Assembly: GCF_016865585.1 (NCBI RefSeq)
Contig: NZ_JAESND010000006.1
Coordinates: 124,001-188,000 of the forward strand
Length of the DNA stretch: 64,000 nt
Source: Jeongeupia naejangsanensis
Lineage (GTDB): Bacteria; Pseudomonadota; Gammaproteobacteria; Burkholderiales; Chitinibacteraceae
Direction of reading: 5' to 3'
Shown here: piece after piece, positions 24,381 to 32,966 of the stretch
Layout: each line of letters begins with the position of its first letter
Numbering within the stretch: the first letter of the stretch is position 1
Program-made: the position numbers and the translations under genes
The notes under the pieces: generated by a model
What the model saw: the letters and a program-made list of their open reading frames with translations, nothing else
What the model was told of the DNA's origin: nothing
Databases searched by the model: none

Positions 24381-27300
24381 GTGATCCGACTGCCTGCTGC
24401 CCTGCGCTCCGTATCGCGCCCGCTCGTGCTTGCACTGATCGTGTTCGCGGTCGGCCTGTGCATGTCCTGGCTGGTGTCCCAGCTGCTGGTGCGGATCGAA
24501 TTGCGCGCGCTTGAAGGGCGTTTCCGGGCCGAGGCGCAAAGCGTTGCCGTACAGCTGACGCGCGGCATCGCCAACGATCTGGGCGCCTTGCGCGCGTCGG
24601 CGCGCTACATGGCGCTTTCGCCGTCGGTTTCGGCGTCCCAGTTCGGATCGTTCGTCGAACCCTATCTCGATACCTTCGGCGGCATTGCCTGGGTCCGCCC
24701 CGAGGCCGGTGATGCGCTGCGCGTGCGTTATGCCGAACCCGGCGGGTCGCAGGGGAGCTTTGTCGGTAGCAACCTGAGCGCCGACCCCATCCGTGGCGAG
24801 GTGTTGCGGCGGGCGCAGGCACGTCACGGCATGGCGACGTCGCCGGTGATGGCCCTGCGCGGCGACTATACCGGCGAGCACGGTTTCGCGATCGCGATCG
24901 CCGTGTTCCGCCCCGGCGAGCAGACGCCGTATGGCTTCGTCTGGGGCACCTACCGTCTGAACCTGCTGCAGGCACAATTGAACCGGATCGCGCAGGAGCG
25001 CGGTGTGATGCTGGCGCTCGAGGACGAGAGCGGCCGTACCGTGGCCGAAAGCGATCCGGGCATCGCCGCCGGGCATCCGGCGCAGCTGCGCGACTTCTTC
25101 CTGCCGTTGCTGATCGGCGATCGCACCGTGACACTGCGCGTGACGGCGGCGGGGGCGTTTGCCCGCAAGGGCGACTGGGTCGATATTTCCGCGGTGTGGC
25201 TGCCCGGTACGGTGATTCCGTTCCTGCTGGCCTTGCTGGTCTACGTGCTGGCCAACCGGCAAGGCTATGCCGAAGCGCTGGCGGTGTCGCGGGCACGCGA
25301 ACTCAAGCAGAGCGAGCAGCGGCTGCGGCGGATTTTCCATGCGATCGACAACGCGCTGTTCCTCGTCGACGCGCAGTGGTCGGTGCGCAAGGCCAACCAA
25401 GCGGCGGAATCGCTGCTGCACGACTGGCACATCGAGCAGGCCGACGGCGTTGGCGTGTTTGCCCACGTCGCCAGGCTGGCCGAACTCGACGAGGCCATTG
25501 CCGCGCTGCTCGCCGGCGGCGAGCCCTTCCTGCTCGATCGCGTCATCGACGGCCACAGCTATGCGATTTCCGGCGTCCGGGTCGCACGGACCGGTGCCAG
25601 CGTCGACGACGTGCTGATCCGTGTCGCCGACCTGTCCGAACAGCGCCGCACGCTGCTCGAACTGCAGGACACCCGGGCCTATCTGGGCAATGTGCTCGAC
25701 GCGGCGTCGCGGGTATCGATCATCGCAACCGACAACGACGGCCAGATCGGCCTGTTCAACCGTGGTGCCGAATACCTGCTCGGCTACCGTAGCGACGAGG
25801 TGGTCGGCAGCCGGTCGATGCTGGATTTCATTGCCGACCGCGAAATCGACGGGCGCCGGATCGAACTGGAGGACGAGCTGGGGCAGGCGGTCGGCCGTTT
25901 CGAGGCGCTGACGCTGGTCGCAGAACGCAGCGGCATGGATGCGCGGGTCTGGACGCACCGGACCCGCAGCGGCGACGTGCGTCAGGTCGAACTGACGGTG
26001 ACGCGCATCGTCGGCGCGCAGGGCAACCGGGTCGGCTATCTGTGCATCGGGGTCGACATCACCGAGCGGCTGGCCGCCGAAGCGGCGCTGATCCGCCGCG
26101 ACCGGCTGCTGTCGAAGCTGTCCGAGCGCGTGCCGGGGCTGATCTACCAGTACCAGCGCTTTCCGGACGGCCGTTCGGTCTTTCCGTATGCCAGCGACGG
26201 CATCCAGGCGATCTACGGCGTCAGCCCCGAGGCGGCTGGCGCCGACGCGACCATCGTGCTCGACCGCATCGTTGCCGACGACATGCCGATGCTGGCCGAA
26301 TCGATCGACCAGTCGGCGCAGCAGCTCAGCCTGTGGCGCTGCGACTATCGGGTCGACCTGCCGCAGCGCGGTGTGCGCTGGTTGCGGGGGGAGTCGTCGC
26401 CGGAGCGGCAGGAAGACGGCAGCACGATCTGGTACGGCTTCATTTCCGACATCACCGAACAGAAGAAGGCCAGCGACCAGATCGCGCTGCTGGCGAGCGT
26501 GATCGAGGCCAGCTCGCTCGGCGTGCTGATCGTCGACGCGCATGCGCCGGATCTGCCGCTGATTTTCGTCAACTCGGCGTTCGAGCACCTCAGCGGCTAT
26601 GCACGGCACGAAGTGCTCGGGCGCAATTGCCGCTTCCTGCAGGGGCGCGACCGGCTGCAACCGGAAATCGAAACCGTCCGCCGGCTGATCGCCGAGCGCC
26701 GCGCCGGCCGCGTGCGGCTGCGCAACTACCGCAAGGACGGCTCGCCGTTCTGGAACTCGCTGTCGCTGACACCGCTGACCGACACGCTGGGTACGCTGAC
26801 GCATTACATCGGCGTCTGCGAGGACATCTCCGACCGGGTCGAGGCGCAGAACGCGCTGGCGGCGAGCGAAGAGAAATTCCGCACCTTCTTCGAATCCTCG
26901 CCGGTCGGGATGGCGCTGATCCGCCATAGCGATGGCCATTTCGTCGATGCCAACACGGCGTTCTGCAATCTGCTCGGCTATGGCGTCGACGATCTGCGGG
27001 CGCAGACGCTGTCGGCGATCACGCCGGCCGAATACGCACTGCAGGATCGCGAGCTGGTTTACGAGCTGTACCGGCAGCAGCGCTACGGTCCGTACGAAAA
27101 GGAATACCTGCACCGGGCCGGCCATCGCGTGCCGGTGCTGATCAACGGCTTCCTGATGCCGAGCAAGGAGGGGGGCCAGGGGCTGGCCTGGTGCATCGTC
27201 GAGGACATCTCCGAGCAGAAGCGCCTGCAGCGCGAGCTGGAGCAGATGTCGATCACCGATCCGCTGACCCTGCTCTACAACCGTCGCTACTTCAATCTGG

Positions 27301-27725
27301 CGATCGAGCGCGAGGTCGGCCGCGTCAATCGCAATGGCGTGCCGTTGTCGCTGCTGATGTTCGACCTCGACCACTTCAAGCGGATCAACGACCAGTTCGG
27401 TCACGATGTCGGCGACAAGGTGCTGCAGCATTTCGCCCTGCTCGTGCGCCAGCGCGTGCGTGCGACCGATATCTTCTGCCGCCTTGGCGGCGAGGAATTC
27501 CTGCTGGTCTGCCCGGATACCGATTTTGCCGACGCCGAGCGGCTGGCGAAGACGCTGCTTGCCTCGCTGCGCGACGAGCCGTTCGAGGTCGTCGGCCGGG
27601 TCACCGCCAGCATCGGCGTCACCCAGTACCAGCCGTTCGAGCGCATCGACGCGGCGCTCAAGCGCGTCGACAACCTGGTCTACGCGGCCAAGGACCAGGG
27701 TCGCGACCGCATCGTCACCGCCTGA
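24381..27725 (+). CDS. CHASE-PAS(x5, one LOV-like)-GGDEF diguanylate cyclase
   Basis: A 1114-residue inner-membrane sensor. In order: TM about 15-35; a periplasmic CHASE-like domain to about 265; TM about 273-292; PAS domains at about 318, 437, 579, 705 and 831; GGDEF from 953. The fourth PAS is LOV-like: GRNCRFLQG with Cys750, NYRKDG with Asn782, FWN with Asn792. The spacing equals that of the flavin site of YtvA, but the usual Gln is Cys813. The active site is GGEEF (1036-1040), with an RATD inhibitory site (1027-1030). There is no EAL domain. It therefore probably makes c-di-GMP, perhaps in response to light. The GTG start has no clear ribosome site. Confidence 0.9.
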   Translation: MIRLPAALRSVSRPLVLALIVFAVGLCMSWLVSQLLVRIELRALEGRFRAEAQSVAVQLTRGIANDLGALRASARYMALSPSVSASQFGSFVEPYLDTFGGIAWVRPEAGDALRVRYAEPGGSQGSFVGSNLSADPIRGEVLRRAQARHGMATSPVMALRGDYTGEHGFAIAIAVFRPGEQTPYGFVWGTYRLNLLQAQLNRIAQERGVMLALEDESGRTVAESDPGIAAGHPAQLRDFFLPLLIGDRTVTLRVTAAGAFARKGDWVDISAVWLPGTVIPFLLALLVYVLANRQGYAEALAVSRARELKQSEQRLRRIFHAIDNALFLVDAQWSVRKANQAAESLLHDWHIEQADGVGVFAHVARLAELDEAIAALLAGGEPFLLDRVIDGHSYAISGVRVARTGASVDDVLIRVADLSEQRRTLLELQDTRAYLGNVLDAASRVSIIATDNDGQIGLFNRGAEYLLGYRSDEVVGSRSMLDFIADREIDGRRIELEDELGQAVGRFEALTLVAERSGMDARVWTHRTRSGDVRQVELTVTRIVGAQGNRVGYLCIGVDITERLAAEAALIRRDRLLSKLSERVPGLIYQYQRFPDGRSVFPYASDGIQAIYGVSPEAAGADATIVLDRIVADDMPMLAESIDQSAQQLSLWRCDYRVDLPQRGVRWLRGESSPERQEDGSTIWYGFISDITEQKKASDQIALLASVIEASSLGVLIVDAHAPDLPLIFVNSAFEHLSGYARHEVLGRNCRFLQGRDRLQPEIETVRRLIAERRAGRVRLRNYRKDGSPFWNSLSLTPLTDTLGTLTHYIGVCEDISDRVEAQNALAASEEKFRTFFESSPVGMALIRHSDGHFVDANTAFCNLLGYGVDDLRAQTLSAITPAEYALQDRELVYELYRQQRYGPYEKEYLHRAGHRVPVLINGFLMPSKEGGQGLAWCIVEDISEQKRLQRELEQMSITDPLTLLYNRRYFNLAIEREVGRVNRNGVPLSLLMFDLDHFKRINDQFGHDVGDKVLQHFALLVRQRVRATDIFCRLGGEEFLLVCPDTDFADAERLAKTLLASLRDEPFEVVGRVTASIGVTQYQPFERIDAALKRVDNLVYAAKDQGRDRIVTA

Positions 27726-27754
27726 GCAATCCGTCCGGCGTAGCGGACGCGCAG

Positions 27755-27783
27755 AAAAAAGGCCGGCAATGCCGGCCTTTTCG
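27755..27783. terminator. Bidirectional terminator
   Basis: GGCCGGC AAT GCCGGCC (27761-27777) is flanked by A residues on the left and T residues on the right. It serves the GGDEF gene and the convergent sodium-dependent transporter gene. Confidence 0.85.
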
Positions 27784-27800
27784 TCTGGTCGCGAGGCGAC

Positions 27801-29132
27801 TCAGAGGTTGTGGTACCAGATCACGCCGATGACGATCGGTGCCATCACCGCGCAGATCAACCGGAACGCCGGCAGCACGGCGGCCGAACCTTCGGCGCTG
27901 AGTTCGCTGCGGATCTTCGGCCAGATTGCCCAGCCGACGAACAGTGCAACGAAGAGGCCGCCGGCCGGCATCATCACGTTCGACGCGACGTAGTCCATCA
28001 GGTCGAAGGCCGATTTGCCGAACAGCTGGACGTCGGCCAGCGGGCCGAACGACAGTGCGGCAGGGATGCCGACGACGAAGGAGGCGATCGCGACGGCGAT
28101 GGTTGCGGTCTTGCGGGCCCAGCCGAACTCGTCGATCAGGAAGGACACGATCGGTTCGAGGATCGACACCGACGAGGTCAGCGCGGCAAACAGCAGCAGG
28201 AAGAAGAAGGCGATGGCGAAGAACTGGCCGGCCGGCATTTGCGCGAAGATCGCCGGCATGGTGATGAAGGTCAGCCCCGGGCCTGCAGCCGGGTCGACAT
28301 GGAAGGCGAACACGGCCGGCAGCACCATCAACCCGGCGAGCACGCAGGCCAGCGTGGCCAGCGAGCTGACCCACAGCGTAGCGCCGACGAGCTTGGTGTC
28401 CTGCGGCAGGTAAGAGCCGTAGGCGATGATCATGCCGCCGCCGAGCGACAGCGAGAAGAACGCCAGACCGAGCGCGTCGACGATCATGCTGGCGGTCAGC
28501 TTGGAGAAGTCCGGCGTGATGAAGTACTTCACGCCGTCCCATGCGTCCGGCAGCGTCAGCGAGCGGGCGATCAGGATCAGCATCAGGATGAAGAGCGCCG
28601 GCATCAGCACCTTGCTCATCCGCTCGATGCCCTTTTCGACGCCGCCCATGACGACGGCGACGGTGATGCCGAGGAAGGCCGCGGTATAGCCGAGCGCCTG
28701 GCCCGGATTGGCGATGAAGCTGCCGAAGGCGGCCGACAGCGCCTTGGTGTCGCTGGTCAGTGCCTCGCCGGTGATCGAGCGGAAGATGTAGGCGATCGTC
28801 CAGCCGCCGACGACGCAGTAATAGGACAGGATGATGAAGATGCACAGCACCGACAGCCGGCCGGCCCACGGCCACAGCCCGCCCTTGAGGTCGCGGAAGG
28901 CGGTGGTGGCCGACTTCTTCGCGGTGCGGCCGATCAGCATCTCGGCCAGCAGTAGTGCAATGCCGATGGTGAACACGCAGACGAGGTAGGCGATCAGGAA
29001 GGCACCGCCGCCGTTCTTGCCGGCGACGTAGGGGAATTTCCAGATGGCGCCGAGGCCGACGGCGGAGCCCGAAGCGGCGAGGATGAAGCCCAGCTTGGAG
29101 CCCCAGTTTGCCCGGTTGGCAGTGTCAGACAT
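27801..29132 (-). CDS. Sodium-dependent (NSS/SNF) transporter
   Basis: A 443-residue carrier of the neurotransmitter:sodium symporter family, with about 11 membrane segments. The N-terminal signature WGSKLGFILAASGSAVGLGA, followed by WKFPYVAGKNGGGAF, forms the Na+/substrate site of TM1. Bacterial relatives take up amino acids. I chose the ATG at 29132 (MSDTANRANWG), spaced properly from GGAG. It is transcribed alone between two terminators. Confidence 0.9.
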   Translation of the reverse strand: MSDTANRANWGSKLGFILAASGSAVGLGAIWKFPYVAGKNGGGAFLIAYLVCVFTIGIALLLAEMLIGRTAKKSATTAFRDLKGGLWPWAGRLSVLCIFIILSYYCVVGGWTIAYIFRSITGEALTSDTKALSAAFGSFIANPGQALGYTAAFLGITVAVVMGGVEKGIERMSKVLMPALFILMLILIARSLTLPDAWDGVKYFITPDFSKLTASMIVDALGLAFFSLSLGGGMIIAYGSYLPQDTKLVGATLWVSSLATLACVLAGLMVLPAVFAFHVDPAAGPGLTFITMPAIFAQMPAGQFFAIAFFFLLLFAALTSSVSILEPIVSFLIDEFGWARKTATIAVAIASFVVGIPAALSFGPLADVQLFGKSAFDLMDYVASNVMMPAGGLFVALFVGWAIWPKIRSELSAEGSAAVLPAFRLICAVMAPIVIGVIWYHNL

Positions 29133-29257
29133 CAAAATCTCCACAAAATCAACCGATTAGCTTGCACGCCAGGAACGGCCCATTTCAAGTGCAACAATCA
29201 CCCATTGTGATCTGGCGCAAATTCATGCTGCCTGGCGCGCTCCTGCGGAAAAGCAAA

Positions 29258-29280
29258 ACGGGCCTTGCGGCCCGTCCTGA
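29258..29280 (-). terminator. Terminator after PhnD-like gene
   Basis: ACGGGCC with GGCCCGT and a 4-base loop; the minus-strand tail reads TTTGCTTTTCC. It lies between the PhnD-like stop and the next minus-strand gene. Confidence 0.7.
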
Positions 29281-29305
29281 TGTCATGCGCATGCACCGGC
29301 AAGAC

Positions 29306-30274
29306 TCATTTCGGGCCGCCGAGCACCGCCACCAGCTGGTTGTAGCGTCGGTAAAGCTGTTTTTCGCTGGCGCTGCGCTCGGCATCGCTCTGTTTGGCGA
29401 GATTGAGCTTGAACAGGCCGAAGTAGAGCTGCAGGTCGGTGACTTCGCGCAGCTGGCGGTTGCTCGAAGGCAGGAAGCCCGACAACTGGTCGGCGTAGTA
29501 AAGCCGGGTCTTTTCCTGTGCGCTGTGGGCGCCGCTGCGGCCGTAGCCGAGAAAGAAGCGCGTGATCTTTTGCCGGGTGGCGGCCGGCAGCGCCTTGTTC
29601 AGCACCAGCGGATCGTACGAGAACGACGGTGATTGCCACAGCACGCGCATGTTCCTGAAGTCGCGCGGATAGGTTTCGCGCAGCTTGTCGAGATCGTCGC
29701 TGTTGCAGACCGCGACATCGACGCGCTGCTCGGCCAGCGCGCGAAAGCCGTCCTCGGCGTTGCCGGTCGTGATGCTGCGGAAGAAGGACTCCGGCAGCAC
29801 GTTCTGTTTGGCGAAGGCGTGGTAGGCCGGAATCAGGTAGCCGGCGGTCGATGTCGGTGCGCCCATGGCGATCGTCCAGCGCTGTTTGTCGCGCAGCAGG
29901 GCGGCCAGGCTGGCCGGACCATCGTTGCGTACCAGCAGCAGCGAACGGTATTCGGCGACGCCGCCGGTCAGTGCCAGTCGGGCAACAATGTCGCCGTTGC
30001 CCTGTTCGACCAGCGTCAGTGCGGTGCCGGTATTGGTCCGGGCGATCTGGATCTCTTTGGCGGCAAAGCGGCGTGCCAGCTCGGCATCATCCTTGACCGC
30101 AACGACCTTCACCGGCTGGCCGAGCGTTTTGGCCAGATCGTCGGCAATCGGTTGCCAGTCGGCGGCGACATCGCCTTCGCCCTTGTTCGCCAGCAGTCCG
30201 AGCGTGACCTCGGCACGTGCGGCGCCGGAAAGCAGCGCGACGACGAGCAATGCAGGTAGCCAGAATCGCGACAT
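29306..30274 (-). CDS. PhnD-like periplasmic substrate-binding protein
   Basis: A 322-residue protein with a signal peptide (MSRFWLPALLVVALLSGAA, cut near ARA) and a phosphate/phosphonate-type binding fold. Landmarks are VTLGLLANKGEGDVAADWQP, then VGTN-like ARTNTGTALTL and GAPTSTAGYLIPAYH. No ABC permease or ATPase gene is beside it, so it may be an orphan receptor or sensor. GGGGAAG precedes the ATG. Confidence 0.8.
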   Translation of the reverse strand: MSRFWLPALLVVALLSGAARAEVTLGLLANKGEGDVAADWQPIADDLAKTLGQPVKVVAVKDDAELARRFAAKEIQIARTNTGTALTLVEQGNGDIVARLALTGGVAEYRSLLLVRNDGPASLAALLRDKQRWTIAMGAPTSTAGYLIPAYHAFAKQNVLPESFFRSITTGNAEDGFRALAEQRVDVAVCNSDDLDKLRETYPRDFRNMRVLWQSPSFSYDPLVLNKALPAATRQKITRFFLGYGRSGAHSAQEKTRLYYADQLSGFLPSSNRQLREVTDLQLYFGLFKLNLAKQSDAERSASEKQLYRRYNQLVAVLGGPK

Positions 30275-30426
30275 CGTTCTTCCCCATGTTATAGGGGCGC
30301 GACTGTAAGCTTTGAAGATGACAAAACAATGACAAGTTGGCGGCGGTGCCGGGCGCGCCGTCGGCCGATGATCGTGCCCGTTGCGAACGGCATGAAGCCG
30401 GGCCGGACCGGATTCGCGCGAGATGA

Positions 30427-30455
30427 AAAACGGGACGCCCTGGCGTCCCGTTTGC
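30427..30455 (-). terminator. Terminator of yqhD
   Basis: CGGGACGCC ... GGCGTCCCG with a run of T on the minus strand lies about 30 bases past the yqhD stop. Confidence 0.85.
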
Positions 30456-30482
30456 ATGTCCGGATCGGGTGAATGACCCGCG

Positions 30483-31646
30483 TCAGCCTGCCTGCATGAT
30501 GATCGCGTGGCAGTCGTCCGGCGTCAGCGTGCCGTGCTCGCCCAGCGCAACGCGCTTGTGCCGGATCAGTTGCGCACGTACGCCGTCTGCCGCTGCGGCA
30601 ACGTCGGTGATGCCGTAGCCGGAGAGTCGCGTCGACACGCCGACCGACTCGAAGAAATCCCGTGTCGCGGCGATGGCTGCGCGGGCAACGTCGGTGTCGT
30701 CGCCGCTAAGTCCCCAGACGCGGCGACCGTACTGCGCCAGCTTGGCCTGCTTGGTTTCGAAAGTGTGTTCGAGCAGGTTCGGCAGTGTGATGGCCAGCGT
30801 CTGCGCGTGATCGAGGCCGTACAGCGCGGTCAGCTCGTGACCGATGGCATGCGTGGCCCAGTCGAGCGGCTGGCCGAGCGGAACGAGGCCGTACATGGCC
30901 TGGTCGGCGGCCCACATCAGGTTCGCCTGCGCGGCATAGTCGCTCTGGTCCTTCAGCAGCGCCGGTGCAATTTCGACCAGCGTCGACAGGATGCCTTCGG
31001 CCAGCCGGTCCTGCACCCGGGCTTCGTTCGGGAACGTCAGGTATTGCTCGGTGGTGTGGACGAAGGCGTCGACCAGCCCGTTGCCCAGCTGGCGCGGCGG
31101 CAGGGTGGTGATGACGCTCGGGTCCAGCACCGAGAAGCGCGGGAAGACCACCGGATTCTTGAACGACAGTTTGTCCTGCGTCTCGCGCCGGGTGACCACC
31201 GCGGCGAAGTTGGCTTCCGAACCGGTGGCCGGCAGCGTCAGTACACAGCCGATCGGCAGCGCCGATTTCAACGGCGTCTTGTTGCCGACGATCAGCCACG
31301 GGTCGATTTCCGGATCAAGCGCCAGCGCGGCAGCGACGAACTTGCTGCCGTCGAGGACCGAACCGCCGCCCACACCGAGCACCCAGTCGACCTTGCCTTT
31401 CTTGCCGAGTTCGACCGCCTGCATCAGCGTATCGAATTCGGGATTGGCCGGAACACCTGCGAACTCGACGACGGTCCGACCGGCCAGTGCGGCGATCACC
31501 TGGTCGTAGACACCGTTGCGCTTGATGCTGCCGCCGCCGTAAAGCAGCAGGACGCGTGCGCTCGGAGGGATTTCGTTGGCGATCTGGGCGATCTGCCCCT
31601 GGCCGAAGTGCAGGCGGGTCGGGTTGTGGAAGCTGAAATTGTTCAT
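30483..31646 (-). CDS. yqhD: NADPH-dependent aldehyde reductase YqhD (iron-type ADH)
   Basis: A 387-residue metal-dependent alcohol dehydrogenase, the same length as E. coli YqhD. GVGGGSVLDGSKF binds NADP, and GCVLTLPATGSEAN is characteristic. Metal ligands sit in LVDAFVHTTEQ, GHELT and LDHAQTLAITLPN. YqhD scavenges short-chain and peroxidation-derived aldehydes. The ATG at 31646 gives the family N-terminus MNNFSFHNPTR. It is divergent from agaR across a 535-base region rich in putative operators. Confidence 0.92.
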   Translation of the reverse strand: MNNFSFHNPTRLHFGQGQIAQIANEIPPSARVLLLYGGGSIKRNGVYDQVIAALAGRTVVEFAGVPANPEFDTLMQAVELGKKGKVDWVLGVGGGSVLDGSKFVAAALALDPEIDPWLIVGNKTPLKSALPIGCVLTLPATGSEANFAAVVTRRETQDKLSFKNPVVFPRFSVLDPSVITTLPPRQLGNGLVDAFVHTTEQYLTFPNEARVQDRLAEGILSTLVEIAPALLKDQSDYAAQANLMWAADQAMYGLVPLGQPLDWATHAIGHELTALYGLDHAQTLAITLPNLLEHTFETKQAKLAQYGRRVWGLSGDDTDVARAAIAATRDFFESVGVSTRLSGYGITDVAAAADGVRAQLIRHKRVALGEHGTLTPDDCHAIIMQAG

Positions 31647-31790
31647 CGGGTGAATCCTGGCAGCGGTTCTCGACTCTGGCCGCCTGTCGCGTCTGTCTGC
31701 GGACAGCGCGAGCGACCCCATCCGCCTAGTGTATTGGGATTCACTTTGGCAGGTTCTATTTGCAGTAAATATTACCGTCTGTCGGATACC

Positions 31791-31816
31791 AATCGAAAGA
31801 AATTCATCTTTCGATT
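31791..31816. promoter_or_regulatory. Putative AgaR operator 1
   Basis: AATCGAAAGA-AATTCA-TCTTTCGATT is a perfect 10-bp-arm repeat with a 6-base spacer. DeoR-family AgaR is known to bind TTTCRTTTYRTTT-like repeats, and further TTTCGATT runs follow directly to 31835. Assignment to the AgaR encoded next door is inference. Confidence 0.6.
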
Positions 31817-32053
31817 TTCGATTCGACTTTCTTTTTATTTGTCATGCCGGTGCCGTTCCGGCCCGCTTCAGGCTGTAACAAAATTTCATATCGGTGCCGT
31901 TGTCGTGGAGACAAGCTGATCGTGTACTGCGGTTGTTTTTGTAAAAGCCATAAATAACAGTAAGTTGTGTTTATGTTTCCATGCGTTTCCGTTTGGTGGT
32001 TTTTCAAATGGCCTTCGTATGAATCCGCTGTCGACTTGGCAAAAACTCGCAAG

Positions 32054-32076
32054 CTTCGATCGCTGTTGATCGAAAG
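32054..32076. promoter_or_regulatory. Putative AgaR operator 2
   Basis: CTTCGATC-GCTGTT-GATCGAAAG has 7-8 bp arms and the same 6-base spacer as operator 1, with the half-sites in the opposite relative orientation. It lies 106 bases before the agaR start, so could mediate autoregulation. Confidence 0.5.
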
Positions 32077-32181
32077 TTGTCGAATTGACCCACTTTTGTT
32101 TGTGCGCCTACAGTCCGGTCAACGCACCACGCCGGAACGGGCACCGAACCCCATCCGGCGAGCCAACGAAGGAAGGCAGAC

Positions 32182-32952
32182 ATGGACCGGGTACAGCAAC
32201 GCCGCAACCGCATCGTGCAACTGATGCGCGAACAGGAAAGCTGCAATGTCAGCGACCTCGCCGACGCCCTCGGCGTGTCGACGGTAACGGTTCGGGGCGA
32301 CCTCGATTTTCTCGAAGACAGCGGCTGCATCAGCCGCAGCTATGGCAAGGCGGTGCTGAGCCCGCACTTCGCCTTCGAGCTCGAATTCCGCGAAAAGGAA
32401 AAGATCCGCAGCGAGGCCAAGCAGCTGATCGGCCGCGCCGCAGCGCAGCTCGTCAACGACGGCGACGCGCTGATCATCGATTCGGGCTCCACCGTCGGTT
32501 TCGTGCCGCGCTACATCGAGCCGTACAAGCGCTGCACGCTGATGACCAACGCGCTGAATCTCGCCAACGAGCTGATCGGCGACGTGCGCTTCGAACTGAT
32601 GATGACCGGCGGCAATGTCCGCGCCGATTCGTACTCGTTGTGCGGACCGATCGCCGAGCAGGCGGTGCGGCTGCACCACTTCGACACGCTCTTCATCGGT
32701 GCAGACGGCATCGATCTCAAGGCCGGCGTCACCACCACCAATGAACAGGACGCCCAGCTCAACCGCGCCATGATCAGCGTCGCCGACAAGGTCGTGCTGC
32801 TGGCCGATTCGAGCAAATTCGGTCGCCGCGGGTTCTGCGTGATCTGCCCGCTGCCACAGGTGCACACGCTGATCACCGACAGCGGCATCACCGACGAATA
32901 CCGACGTGCACTGACGCTGTCCGGCGTCAACGTGATCGTCGCCGACGAATGA
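32182..32952 (+). CDS. agaR: DeoR-family regulator of the Aga operon
   Basis: A 256-residue repressor. The N-terminal helix-turn-helix is RRNRIVQLMREQESCNVSDL then ADALGVSTVTVRGDLDFLED. The C-terminal sugar-phosphate sensor has IIDSGSTVGFV, MTNALNLANEL, MMTGGNVR and FIGADGID. Family members release DNA when a phosphosugar binds. It starts the cluster and kbaZ follows with 14 bases between stop and start, so repressor and enzymes share a transcript. Confidence 0.9.
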   Translation: MDRVQQRRNRIVQLMREQESCNVSDLADALGVSTVTVRGDLDFLEDSGCISRSYGKAVLSPHFAFELEFREKEKIRSEAKQLIGRAAAQLVNDGDALIIDSGSTVGFVPRYIEPYKRCTLMTNALNLANELIGDVRFELMMTGGNVRADSYSLCGPIAEQAVRLHHFDTLFIGADGIDLKAGVTTTNEQDAQLNRAMISVADKVVLLADSSKFGRRGFCVICPLPQVHTLITDSGITDEYRRALTLSGVNVIVADE

Positions 32953-32966
32953 ACAAGGAGAAAGCC

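Larger units (their letters stand above)
31647..32181. promoter_or_regulatory. 535-base divergent regulatory region, yqhD / agaR
   Basis: No coding frame convinces me here. The region is AT-rich compared with its neighbours. It contains two inverted repeats built from the same CTTTCGAT half-site (31791-31816 and 32054-32076), plus further TTTCGATT-like copies at 31811-31830 and a TCGAATT near 32080. Promoters for both flanking genes must lie here. Confidence 0.65.

Noticed and set aside
24345-27431. 1028-residue open frame on the minus strand
   Set aside because: It lies opposite the CHASE-PAS-GGDEF gene, has no recognisable domain, and is His/Gln/Arg-rich as expected of an antisense shadow in GC-rich DNA.
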